This document shows, one piece after another, positions 41,390 through 49,813 of a stretch of DNA of 64,000 bases (position 1 is its first letter; every line of letters begins with the position of its first letter). This DNA comes from Pseudomonadota bacterium (GTDB lineage Bacteria > Pseudomonadota > Alphaproteobacteria > Rhizobiales > Aestuariivirgaceae): assembly GCA_020161855.1 (NCBI GenBank), contig JAIUNJ010000004.1, forward strand, positions 186,001 through 250,000. Reading direction: 5' to 3'. The position numbers and the translations under genes were made by a program. The notes beneath the pieces are model-generated. The model was not told the origin of the DNA. It did not search any database and worked only from the letters and a program-made list of their open reading frames with translations.

Positions 41390-42718
41390 ATGGACAGCAA
41401 CATTCCCCACACGCTTCCGCGCAAGTCGGCCACGTTTGATGACTACACGCTTTCGGAAATCCGCCGCGCCGCGCAGACCGGCATCTATGATATCCGGGGC
41501 GCCGGCGCGAAACGGAAACTGCCGCATTTTGATGACCTGCTGTTCCTCGGCGCGTCGATGTCGCGCTATCCGCTTGAGGGATACCGCGAGAAATGCGGTA
41601 CCAATGTCGTGCTGGGCACGCGCTTCGCGAAGAAGCCAATCGAGCTGAAGATTCCGATCACGATTGCAGGCATGAGCTTCGGCTCGCTTTCTGCAAACGC
41701 CAAGGAAGCTCTTGGCCGCGGTGCTTCGGCCGCAGGCACGTCAACCACCACTGGCGACGGCGGCATGACGCCCGAAGAACGGGGTCAGTCCAAGCATCTC
41801 GTCTATCAGTATCTGCCATCGCGCTACGGCATGAACCCGGACGATCTTCGCAAGGCCGATGCCATTGAGGTTGTCATCGGGCAGGGAGCCAAGCCGGGTG
41901 GCGGCGGCATGCTGCTCGGCCAGAAAATCTCTGATCGTGTTGCCGCCATGCGTTGCCTTCCGAAAGGCATCGATCAACGTTCCGCCTGCCGCCATCCTGA
42001 CTGGACTGGCCCGGACGACCTTGAGATCAAGATCCAGGAGCTGCGCGAGATCACCAACTGGGAAAAGCCGATCTACATCAAGGTCGGCGGCGCGCGCCCC
42101 TACTATGACGTGGCGCTGGCGGTGAAGGCCGGTGCTGATGTCGTTGTTGTTGACGGCATGCAGGGTGGCACGGCCGCCACGCAGGAAGTTTTCATCGAGC
42201 ACGTCGGCCAGCCGACGCTGGCGTGCATCCGGCCTGCCGTGAAGGCGCTGCAGGAACTCGGCATGCATCGCAAGGTGCAGCTCATCGTCTCGGGCGGCAT
42301 CCGCAATGGCGCAGATGTGGCGAAGGCTCTTGCCCTCGGAGCTGACGCCGTTGCGATCGGCACTGCGGCTCTCGTGGCGCTAGGCGACAATGATCCGGCC
42401 TACGAAGAAGAATATCGCGCCCTTGGCACCACTGCCGGTGCGTATGACGATTGGCATGAGGGCAAGGACCCAGCCGGCATCACCACACAGGATCCGGCCC
42501 TGATGCAGCGTCTGGACCCGGTCAAGGCCGGGCGCAGGCTGTACAACTACCTCAAGGTGATGACGCTTGAGGCCCAGACCATCGCGCGCGCCAACGGCAA
42601 GTCGCACGTGCATAACCTGGAGCCGGAGGATCTGGTGGCGCTCACCATCGAGGCGGCAGCCATGGCGCAGGTGCCCCTGGCCGGGACAAGCTGGATTCCG
42701 GGCAAGCAACCGTTCTAG
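41390..42718 (+). CDS. mgsC: N-methylglutamate synthase subunit C (FMN glutamate synthase family; GlxD-like)
   Basis: A 442-residue FMN-binding TIM barrel matching the synthase domain of glutamate synthase: MSFGSLSANAKEALGRGA, the GQGAKPGGGGMLLGQKIS loop, VVDGMQGGTAATQEVF and GGIRNGADVAKALALGADAV. It carries out reductive transfer to 2-oxoglutarate in the N-methylglutamate pathway. A LysE-family gene follows at 24 bases and then gmaS. Partnership with MgsA/B rather than a normal GltB is shown by the split genes and neighbours. Confidence 0.9.
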   Translation: MDSNIPHTLPRKSATFDDYTLSEIRRAAQTGIYDIRGAGAKRKLPHFDDLLFLGASMSRYPLEGYREKCGTNVVLGTRFAKKPIELKIPITIAGMSFGSLSANAKEALGRGASAAGTSTTTGDGGMTPEERGQSKHLVYQYLPSRYGMNPDDLRKADAIEVVIGQGAKPGGGGMLLGQKISDRVAAMRCLPKGIDQRSACRHPDWTGPDDLEIKIQELREITNWEKPIYIKVGGARPYYDVALAVKAGADVVVVDGMQGGTAATQEVFIEHVGQPTLACIRPAVKALQELGMHRKVQLIVSGGIRNGADVAKALALGADAVAIGTAALVALGDNDPAYEEEYRALGTTAGAYDDWHEGKDPAGITTQDPALMQRLDPVKAGRRLYNYLKVMTLEAQTIARANGKSHVHNLEPEDLVALTIEAAAMAQVPLAGTSWIPGKQPF

Positions 42719-42742
42719 GCTCGGGAGGCAGGAGAACAGGTC

Positions 42743-43354
42743 ATGGAACTTTCGGCGCTTGGTCTTTTCGCGGTGGCGCTGTTCGTGGCTGCTGGTTCGC
42801 CGGGCCCAAGCATTGCCGCGCTGGTGGCGCGCGTCATCACGAAAGGTCTCGGCAGTGTTCTGCCGTTTCTGCTGGCCCTCTGGATTGGTGAAGTCCTGTG
42901 GCTGGTTGCCGCCGTGACCGGGCTTGGTGTGGTCGCGGAGAAGTTTCACTATGTCTTTCTCACGATCAAATATCTCGGCATCGCCTATCTGGTCTGGCTG
43001 GCGTGGAAGATGTGGCACGCCCCTGTCGCGCTGAATGCCGACGAGATGCCGCAATCGGAATCGCCGTGGAAGCTCTTTGCGACCGGAATGGCGCTGACCC
43101 TGGGCAACCCGAAGATCATGGTGTTCTATCTGGCGCTCCTGCCATCGCTCATCGATGTCCGGCATGTTTCAACGGTTGGGCTCCTTGAACTGGTGCTTGT
43201 GGCATTCAGCGTGGTGATGATCGTTGATCTCAGTTGGGCTTATGCCGCCTCGTGGGCGCGGCGCTGGCTGAAGAGCCCGTGGGCCGTGCGCCTTGCCAAC
43301 CGCTCAAGTGCCGTTGCCATGGGAGGTGCGGCCGCCGCACTCGCCACGAAATGA
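42743..43354 (+). CDS. LysE/RhtB-family amino acid exporter
   Basis: A 203-residue protein with six predicted membrane helices and the LysE start LFVAAGSPGPSIAALVARVI. The family exports amino acids or related small molecules. It sits inside the N-methylglutamate operon, between mgsC and gmaS, so it could relieve build-up of glutamate-like intermediates such as N-methylglutamate; the substrate is inferred only from position. Confidence 0.88.
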   Translation: MELSALGLFAVALFVAAGSPGPSIAALVARVITKGLGSVLPFLLALWIGEVLWLVAAVTGLGVVAEKFHYVFLTIKYLGIAYLVWLAWKMWHAPVALNADEMPQSESPWKLFATGMALTLGNPKIMVFYLALLPSLIDVRHVSTVGLLELVLVAFSVVMIVDLSWAYAASWARRWLKSPWAVRLANRSSAVAMGGAAAALATK

Positions 43355-43387
43355 ATCACAAAACAAAACTCACAGGGAGAAAACAGA

Positions 43388-44701
43388 ATGGCAGGGGACT
43401 TGGCGGACTACGCCCGCAAGAACAAGATTAACTACTTTCTCTTCAACTTCACTGACCTTTTCGGCACGCAGCGCGCCAAACTCGTGCCTGCGGAAGCCGT
43501 CGGCAAGATGCAGAAGGCGGGAGCCGGCTTTGCTGGTTTCGCGACATGGCTGGACCAGACACCGGCCCATCCTGACCTGCTGGTGATGCCTGATCCGAAT
43601 TCGGTGACCCCGCTTCCGTGGAAGCCGGGTGTTGCGTGGGTTGCCGGCGATCCATGGATGAATGGCAAGCCGCTGGAACAGGCGCCGCGATATGCACTGA
43701 AAAAACTCGCCGAGAAGTACGCCAAGAACAATCTCAGACTGATGGCAGGCGTTGAGCCCGAGTTCCACCTCATCAACACTGATGGCAGCGCGCCCTCCGA
43801 TTCGCGCGATACGCAGGAAAAGCCCTGTTACGATCAGGCCGCCATCATGCGGCGGCTCGATGTCATCACCGACATCTGCTCCACGATGACCAGCCTCGGC
43901 TGGGGGCCGTATCAGAACGACCATGAAGACGCCAACGGCCAGTTTGAAATCAACTGGAACTTCAATGACGCGCTGACCACGGCCGACCAGCTGGCGTTCT
44001 TCAAGTTCATGGTGAAGCAGATCGCCGAGAAGCATGGCCTGCGCGCCACCTTCATGCCGAAGCCCTTCATCAATCTCACGGGCAATGGTTGCCATGTCCA
44101 TCTTTCGGTGTGGGACAAGGCCGGCAAGAAGAATCTGTTCGAAGATGCAAAAGACAAGGAAGGCATGGGTCTTTCCGGGCTCGCCTATAATTTCATCGGC
44201 GGCCTGATCAACCATGCGGATTCGCTGGTGGCGATCACGAACCCGACGGTGAACTCCTACAAGCGCATCAACGCACCGCGGACGATCTCCGGCGCAACAT
44301 GGTCACCAAACACGGTGACCTTCGGTGGCAACAACCGGACGCATATGGTGCGTATCCCGGATGCGGGCCGCTGCGAGTTCCGCCTGCCGGATCCTGCCGC
44401 CAATCCTTATTTGCTCATGGCGGGCATTCTGGCCGCCGGCATGGATGGTGTTGAAAAGAAGACCTCGCCGGGCAAGCGCCTCGACATCGACATGTATGCC
44501 GAGGGTCACACCGTTAAGGATGCGAAAAAATTGCCGCTGAACCTCCTTGATGCGCTGCGTAACTTGGAGAAGAACAGCTTCCTGCGTGGAGCGATCGGCG
44601 AGGAAGTGACCAGTGCCTTTCTCAAGCTCAGATACGCTGAGTGGAACCAGTATTGCCGCCATCTCACGCAATGGGAGCGCGACACGACGCTGGATTGCTG
44701 A
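43388..44701 (+). CDS. gmaS: Gamma-glutamylmethylamide synthetase (type III glutamine synthetase)
   Basis: A 437-residue glutamine-synthetase-family ligase with the catalytic-domain motifs AGVEPEFHLINTDG, NDHEDANGQFEINWNFND, KPFINLTGNGCHVHLSVWD and FGGNNRTHMVRIPD. It is shorter than dodecameric GlnA and fits GlnT/GmaS. In this operon it joins methylamine to glutamate with ATP to give gamma-glutamylmethylamide, the first step of the N-methylglutamate pathway. The motifs alone cannot exclude GlnT function; placement between mgsABC and mgdABCD is what decides. Confidence 0.9.
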   Translation: MAGDLADYARKNKINYFLFNFTDLFGTQRAKLVPAEAVGKMQKAGAGFAGFATWLDQTPAHPDLLVMPDPNSVTPLPWKPGVAWVAGDPWMNGKPLEQAPRYALKKLAEKYAKNNLRLMAGVEPEFHLINTDGSAPSDSRDTQEKPCYDQAAIMRRLDVITDICSTMTSLGWGPYQNDHEDANGQFEINWNFNDALTTADQLAFFKFMVKQIAEKHGLRATFMPKPFINLTGNGCHVHLSVWDKAGKKNLFEDAKDKEGMGLSGLAYNFIGGLINHADSLVAITNPTVNSYKRINAPRTISGATWSPNTVTFGGNNRTHMVRIPDAGRCEFRLPDPAANPYLLMAGILAAGMDGVEKKTSPGKRLDIDMYAEGHTVKDAKKLPLNLLDALRNLEKNSFLRGAIGEEVTSAFLKLRYAEWNQYCRHLTQWERDTTLDC

Positions 44702-44829
44702 TCCACCTGGTTCCATCTGCCCAGAAGGGTGGGGCCGGAAGGATGGCAGGAGTGGGGTTGAGTTTCCCTAAGACAAAGCCCCACTTCTGTCCCGCTCGGT
44801 GGGGAGTTTCCTAGCAACACACGCAAGAA
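44702..44829 (+). promoter_or_regulatory. Leader before mgdA with direct repeats and alternative stems
   Basis: This 128-base gap holds GTGGGG at 44729-44734, 44752-44757 and 44799-44804, and CCCCACT at 44779-44785. CCCCACT can pair with AGTGGGG at 44751-44757 (21-base loop), while its first six bases can pair with GTGGGG at 44799-44804 (14-base loop); the two stems exclude each other. The second and third copies lie in longer direct repeats (GTGGGG, 0 to 3 extra bases, AGTTTCC, TA). I do not recognise a known riboswitch. It may be a regulator site or attenuator controlling mgdABCD. Confidence 0.45.
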
Positions 44830-46080
44830 ATGAAATACTCCGTCTTTTCACTTTTTCGTCATTCACTCTCCGGTCACAAAAACTGGGAGCCGGCCTGGCG
44901 CGAGCCGGCGCCGAAGGCGGAATATGACATTGTCATCGTGGGCGGTGGCGGCCATGGCCTGGCCACCGCCTACTATCTCGCCAAGGAATTCGGCCTGCGC
45001 AATGTGGCCGTGCTTGAGAAGGGCTGGCTCGGGTCAGGCAATATTGGCCGCAACACCACCATCATCCGCTCGAACTATATGCTGCCGGGCAACAACCCGT
45101 TCTATGAGCTGTCGATGAAGCTCTGGGAGAGCCTTGAGCAGGATTTCAACTTCAATGCCATGGTCTCGCAGCGTGGCGTTCTCAATCTCTGCCACTCGGA
45201 TCCGCAGCGCGACGCCTTCGCCCGCCGTGGCAATGCCATGCGGATTGACGGGGTCGATGCCGAACTGCTCGATGCCCACGCCGTCCGCGAGATGTATCCG
45301 TTCTTCGATTTCGACAATCCGCGCTTTCCGATCAAGGGCGGCCTGCTGCAACGGCGCGGCGGCACGGTTCGCCACGATGCGGTGGCCTGGGGCTACGCCC
45401 GGGGTGCCGACCAGCACGGCGTGGACATCATCCAGCATTGTGAGGTGAAGGGAATCAAGATCGAGAAGGGCAAGGCGGTCGGTGTGGAAACCAGCCGTGG
45501 CTTTATCCGCTGCAAGAAGCTGGCGCTCGCCACTGCTGGCAATTCATCCGAAACGGCAGCCATGGCCGGTCTCAAGCTGCCGGTCGAAAGCCATGTGTTG
45601 CAGGCCTTCGTGTCCGAGGGGCTCAAGCCGTTCATCGATGGCGTGGTCACCTTCGGCGCAGGCCACTTCTATGTGTCGCAGTCCGACAAGGGTGGTCTTG
45701 TCTTTGGCGGCGATATCGATGGCTACAACTCCTACGCACGCCGGGGAAACCTGCCGATGATCGAGCATGTGATCGAGGCCGGTGTCGCCATGATTCCGGC
45801 TCTTGCGCGCGTCCGCGTGCTCAGGTCCTGGGGCGGCATCATGGACATGTCGATGGATGGCTCGCCCATCATCGACAAGACCCCCGTGGGCGGGCTCTAT
45901 CTCAACACCGGCTGGTGTTACGGCGGCTTCAAGGCAACCCCGGCCTCCGGCTACTGCTTCGCCCATCTCATCGCCCGCGACGAACCGAAGGATGTCGCCA
46001 GCCATTATCGTCTTGACCGCTTCCGCCGCGGCTACCTGATTGATGAAAAGGGGCAGGGCGCAACGCCGAACCTGCATTGA
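44830..46080 (+). CDS. mgdA: N-methylglutamate dehydrogenase subunit A (sarcosine oxidase beta-type)
   Basis: A 416-residue FAD flavoprotein, homologous to SoxB: start MKYSVFSLFRHSLSGHKNW, the FAD motif VIVGGGGHGLATAYYLAK and the covalent FMN site with His182 in GGTVRHDAVAWGYARGAD. With MgdB, C and D it oxidises N-methylglutamate to glutamate and a methylene unit for tetrahydrofolate. It resembles the partial gene at the left edge but is clearly diverged. N-methylglutamate rather than sarcosine is inferred from the gmaS/mgs genes directly upstream. Confidence 0.87.
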   Translation: MKYSVFSLFRHSLSGHKNWEPAWREPAPKAEYDIVIVGGGGHGLATAYYLAKEFGLRNVAVLEKGWLGSGNIGRNTTIIRSNYMLPGNNPFYELSMKLWESLEQDFNFNAMVSQRGVLNLCHSDPQRDAFARRGNAMRIDGVDAELLDAHAVREMYPFFDFDNPRFPIKGGLLQRRGGTVRHDAVAWGYARGADQHGVDIIQHCEVKGIKIEKGKAVGVETSRGFIRCKKLALATAGNSSETAAMAGLKLPVESHVLQAFVSEGLKPFIDGVVTFGAGHFYVSQSDKGGLVFGGDIDGYNSYARRGNLPMIEHVIEAGVAMIPALARVRVLRSWGGIMDMSMDGSPIIDKTPVGGLYLNTGWCYGGFKATPASGYCFAHLIARDEPKDVASHYRLDRFRRGYLIDEKGQGATPNLH

Positions 46081-46087
46081 TGATGCC

Positions 46088-46378
46088 ATGCTGATCAAAT
46101 GCCCCCATTGCGGAACCCGCCCTGTCGAGGAATTCACCTTCCTCGGCGACGCCAGGCCCCGCCGCCCTGCTTCCAATGATCCGGCCTCGATGGAGCAGTG
46201 GTTCGACTATGTTTATCTGCGCGACAATCCACGCGGGCGCATGGATGAATATGCCCATCACGCAGGCGGTTGCCGCAGCTGGCTGGTCGTCAGCCGCAGC
46301 ACCGAAACCCATGAGGTGTTCGCCACGGTGACGGCGCGCGACTATGCGGCCAGCCGCCGGAAGGGACGGGCCTCATGA
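46088..46378 (+). CDS. mgdB: N-methylglutamate dehydrogenase subunit B (sarcosine oxidase delta-type)
   Basis: A 96-residue zinc protein: CPHC (Cys5, Cys8) and AHHAGGCRSW (His58, Cys62), the Cys3-His zinc site of the SoxD family. It is a structural subunit of the heterotetramer. ATG 46088 gives the family start MLIKCPHCG; a longer frame to 46040 overlaps mgdA. Its stop overlaps the mgdC start by four bases. Confidence 0.93.
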   Translation: MLIKCPHCGTRPVEEFTFLGDARPRRPASNDPASMEQWFDYVYLRDNPRGRMDEYAHHAGGCRSWLVVSRSTETHEVFATVTARDYAASRRKGRAS

Positions 46379-49254
46379 GCGGTTTCCGTCTCGGCAAGGG
46401 CGGTCTCATTGACCGTGACAGGCCGCTGAACTTCACCTTTGATGGCACGCCGCAGCAGGGCTTTGCCGGAGATACGCTTGCCTCCGCACTGATCGCGAGC
46501 GGAACCCACCTGATGGGGCGGTCCTTCAAGTATCATCGTCCCCGTGGGGCCATCACGGCTGGTGCAGCCGAACCCAACGCGCTGGTGGAACTGCGCGAAG
46601 GTGGGCGCAAGGAAGCCAACACCCGCGCCACCATGATCGAACTCTACGATGGCCTGGTGGCAAAGAGCCAGAACCGCTGGCCCTCGCTCAACTTCGATAT
46701 CGGCGCGCTGAACTCCCTCGCAGCATCGATCTTTGTTGCCGGTTTCTACTACAAGACCTTCATGTGGCCGAAGAGCTTCTGGGAGAAGATCTATGAGCCG
46801 CTGATCAGGCGTGCGGCCGGCCTGGGCACTGCCGCGAAGGAAGCCGATCCGGACCGCTATGAGAAATCATACGCGCATTGTGAGCTGCTGGTGATCGGCT
46901 CCGGTCCTGCAGGCCTGATGGCTGCGCTCGCAGGCGCAAGGTCCGGTGGTCGCGTGATTTTTGCAGATGAGGGCGCCGCCCTTGGTGGCTCGCTGCTGTT
47001 CGAGCAGGAAGAGATTGGTGGACAATCGGGGCTCGCCTGGGCGCGCGGGGTGATTGCCGAGCTCGCCGCCATGCCCAATGTCACGCTGCTGCCACGCACC
47101 ACAATCTTCGGCTGGTTTGATGGCAATGTGTTTGGCGCAGTCGAGCGCGTGGCAGATCATGTGGCGGCGCCGGATCACTCCGTGCCACGGCAGCGCTACT
47201 GGCGAATCTTTGCCGGCAAGGCCGTGCTCGCGACAGGGGCTGAAGAGCGCCCCATCGTGTTTGGCGGCAACGACGTGCCAGGCGTCATGACGGCCTCGGC
47301 CATGCGCCACTATGCCAATCGCTACGCGGCTGCGGCAGGGAGCTCCATTGCTGTCTTTGCCAACAATTCATCCGCCATGCGGACGGTGCGCGATATGCAG
47401 GCGCATGGCGTCAACATCGCAGCGGTCATCGACGCCCGCGAAGGTGAGCGTATCGTCAATGTGAAGGGCGGCAAGCGCGTTACTGGCATTGAGCTTGCCG
47501 ATCATGGCAGCATTCCCTGTGATGCTGTCGCCATGTCAGGTGGCTGGAGCCCTGTCGTCAACTTGATGTGCCACCGCGGCGCAAGGCCTGTCTGGGACGA
47601 GGCGCTGGCCGCCTTTTTGCCGCCCAATGTCGGCGAAGGTTTTGTTGCCGCCGGAGCGGCAGCCGGAAAGATGCTGCTCTCGCAGTGCCTTGCCGATGGT
47701 GCTGCCAAAGGTACGCTCAAGGGCCGGGTTCCCGCTGTGCCCAAATGCCGGGACGAGGCCTATCAGATATCGCCGCTGTGGTGGGTGAAGGAATCGGTGG
47801 GCAAGGCCTTTGTCGACTACCAGAATGATGTGACCGTGAAGGACCTGCCGCTTGCAGCCCATGAGGGCTACAGTCATATCGAGCTCGCCAAACGCTATAC
47901 GACGGCAGGCATGGCTACCGACCAAGGCAAGCTTGGCAACGTCAACGCCATTGGCATTCTCGCCGAGGCAACCGGCAAGTCTATCCCGGAGATCGGCACG
48001 ACGACCTTCCGGCCTTTCTATACGCCTGTCGCCTTCGGTGCCCTTGCCGGTCCCTTCACCGGCCAGCATTTCCAGCCAGTGCGCAAGACGCCGCTGCACG
48101 GCTGGGCCGAGGAACTGGGCGCTGTCTTTGTCGAGACGGGCCTGTGGATGCGCTCATCCTGGTTTCCGAAGGCAGGTGAAGACTGGCTTGCCGCCGCGTC
48201 CCGCGAGGTTCTGGCAACGCGCAGTGGCGTTGGCCTTTGCGATGTTTCGACCCTCGGCAAGATCGACGTGCAGGGCAAGGATGCGGGCAGGCTGCTGGAT
48301 ATTCTCTACTGCAACACCTTCTCGACGCTGGCCACAGGCAAGGCGCGCTACGGCCTCATGCTGCGCGAGGATGGCATTGTCTTCGACGACGGCACGACCT
48401 CCCGCCTTGCCGATGATCATTTTGTGATGACCACGACGACGGCCAACGCGGCCCGCGTGATGTCGCACATGGAGTTTGTGCATCAGGCGCTGTTCCCCGA
48501 ACTGGATGTGACCTACACCTCGGTGACGGAGCAATGGGCGCAGATGGCGATTGCCGGACCGCGCGCGCGCGACACCTTGAACAAGATCATTGATGGCGTG
48601 GCGCTCGACGACAACAACACGCCTTACCTTGCCGCCCGCGAGATCAGAATTCTCGGTGGCATGCCGGCGCGGCTCTTCCGCATCTCCTTCTCGGGCGAGC
48701 ATGCTTATGAGCTCGCGGTGCCCGCTGACTATGGCAATGCCGTTGCGCGCGCGCTGATGCAGGCAGGCGCTGCCTTTGGCATCGTGCCCTATGGTGTAGA
48801 GGCCTTGTCCATGATGCGTGTGGAGAAGGGCCATGTTGCCGGTGGCGAGCTGAACGGCACGACCACCGCTGCTGATCTCGGCCTCGGCAAGATGGTGTCG
48901 ACGAAGAAGGATTACATCGGCCGCATGATGGCGCAACGTGAGGGCCTGGTGGATGCCGGCCGTCAATGCGTCGTCGGCATCAGGCCGGTCGACAAGAGCG
49001 ACAGGCTTCGCGCCGGCTCCCATCTCCTCAAACAGTCGGATGCAGCCTCCATGGGCAATGACCAGGGCTATATCAGCTCGGTGGCCTGGTCGCCGATGCT
49101 GAATGAATGGCTGGGGTTGGCGCTGCTCGCGAACGGCCGCGCACGCCATGGTGAAGTGGTCCGGGTGTTTGACGGGCTGCGGGACAATTACATGCTCGCG
49201 GAAATCTGTGACCCGATGCATTTTGACCGTGAGAGCCGGAGGCTCCATGACTAA
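46375..49254 (+). CDS. mgdC: N-methylglutamate dehydrogenase subunit C (sarcosine oxidase alpha-type)
   Basis: A 959-residue large subunit. Parts in order: a 2Fe-2S-like N-terminal domain (residues about 1-110, with LNFTFDGTPQQGFAGDTLAS), an NAD(P)-binding disulfide-oxidoreductase-like domain (about 160-430, LLVIGSGPAGLMAALAGA) and a C-terminal GcvT/tetrahydrofolate-binding domain (about 590-959). Tetrahydrofolate captures the one-carbon unit made from the N-methyl group. The gene overlaps mgdB and mgdD. Confidence 0.92.
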   Translation: MSGFRLGKGGLIDRDRPLNFTFDGTPQQGFAGDTLASALIASGTHLMGRSFKYHRPRGAITAGAAEPNALVELREGGRKEANTRATMIELYDGLVAKSQNRWPSLNFDIGALNSLAASIFVAGFYYKTFMWPKSFWEKIYEPLIRRAAGLGTAAKEADPDRYEKSYAHCELLVIGSGPAGLMAALAGARSGGRVIFADEGAALGGSLLFEQEEIGGQSGLAWARGVIAELAAMPNVTLLPRTTIFGWFDGNVFGAVERVADHVAAPDHSVPRQRYWRIFAGKAVLATGAEERPIVFGGNDVPGVMTASAMRHYANRYAAAAGSSIAVFANNSSAMRTVRDMQAHGVNIAAVIDAREGERIVNVKGGKRVTGIELADHGSIPCDAVAMSGGWSPVVNLMCHRGARPVWDEALAAFLPPNVGEGFVAAGAAAGKMLLSQCLADGAAKGTLKGRVPAVPKCRDEAYQISPLWWVKESVGKAFVDYQNDVTVKDLPLAAHEGYSHIELAKRYTTAGMATDQGKLGNVNAIGILAEATGKSIPEIGTTTFRPFYTPVAFGALAGPFTGQHFQPVRKTPLHGWAEELGAVFVETGLWMRSSWFPKAGEDWLAAASREVLATRSGVGLCDVSTLGKIDVQGKDAGRLLDILYCNTFSTLATGKARYGLMLREDGIVFDDGTTSRLADDHFVMTTTTANAARVMSHMEFVHQALFPELDVTYTSVTEQWAQMAIAGPRARDTLNKIIDGVALDDNNTPYLAAREIRILGGMPARLFRISFSGEHAYELAVPADYGNAVARALMQAGAAFGIVPYGVEALSMMRVEKGHVAGGELNGTTTAADLGLGKMVSTKKDYIGRMMAQREGLVDAGRQCVVGIRPVDKSDRLRAGSHLLKQSDAASMGNDQGYISSVAWSPMLNEWLGLALLANGRARHGEVVRVFDGLRDNYMLAEICDPMHFDRESRRLHD

Positions 49255-49813
49255 GGCCGCTGCTGTGTTCACGCGCCCTTCGCCGCTGGCAGCAGTGGCG
49301 CGCGCTGGGCGCTTTGGTGCCGATCGCGGTGCGCCGGGCGTGTTGCTGTCCGTCGTTCACCCGCTGTCCCTGGTCACTGTCATTGCCCGTTCCGGCAAGT
49401 CGAAGGCCACGAGTGAGGTCCTTGCCGGATTGCGCAATGCCACGGCGATGTGGTCGGGACCGGATCAGTACTATGTGAAGAGCAGTTCCCATGGCGAGGG
49501 CGCCCTTTTTGCTGAATTGCGGAAGAAGCTCGCTGGTATTGCCTCGGTCATCGACCAGAGCCATGGTCGCGTTACCATCAGGATCAGCGGTGAAAAGGCC
49601 GTTGCCGTGCTGGCCAAGGGAACGCCGGTTGATCTTCATCCGGTTCACTTTGCGATCGGCAAGTCGGCGCTCACGCAGATGGCCCATGTCGGCATTCACC
49701 TGACCCGCACGGGCGAAGACAGCTTTGAGCTCTCGGTGTTCAGGGGCTTTGCCGAAAGCTTCTGGGAATGGCTCTGTGAAATGTCGCTGGAGTTCGGCTA
49801 TCAGGTGGCATGA
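49247..49813 (+). CDS. mgdD: N-methylglutamate dehydrogenase subunit D (sarcosine oxidase gamma-type)
   Basis: A 188-residue protein of the SoxG/gamma family, weakly conserved but recognisable by position, size and the C-terminal FRGFAESFWEWLCEMSLEFGY. ATG 49247 overlaps the end of mgdC; an open frame from 49103 is a shadow of mgdC. The stop overlaps the next start by four bases. It completes the four-subunit complex. Confidence 0.88.
   Translation: MTKAAAVFTRPSPLAAVARAGRFGADRGAPGVLLSVVHPLSLVTVIARSGKSKATSEVLAGLRNATAMWSGPDQYYVKSSSHGEGALFAELRKKLAGIASVIDQSHGRVTIRISGEKAVAVLAKGTPVDLHPVHFAIGKSALTQMAHVGIHLTRTGEDSFELSVFRGFAESFWEWLCEMSLEFGYQVA

Noticed and set aside
44702-44829. Riboswitch call for the mgdA leader
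   Set aside because: No match to any riboswitch consensus I can recall (glycine, glutamine, SAM, THF); kept only as an unclassified regulatory leader.
48154-49272. 372-codon frame antisense to mgdC
   Set aside because: Opposite the conserved GcvT-type domain and without family match; shadow.
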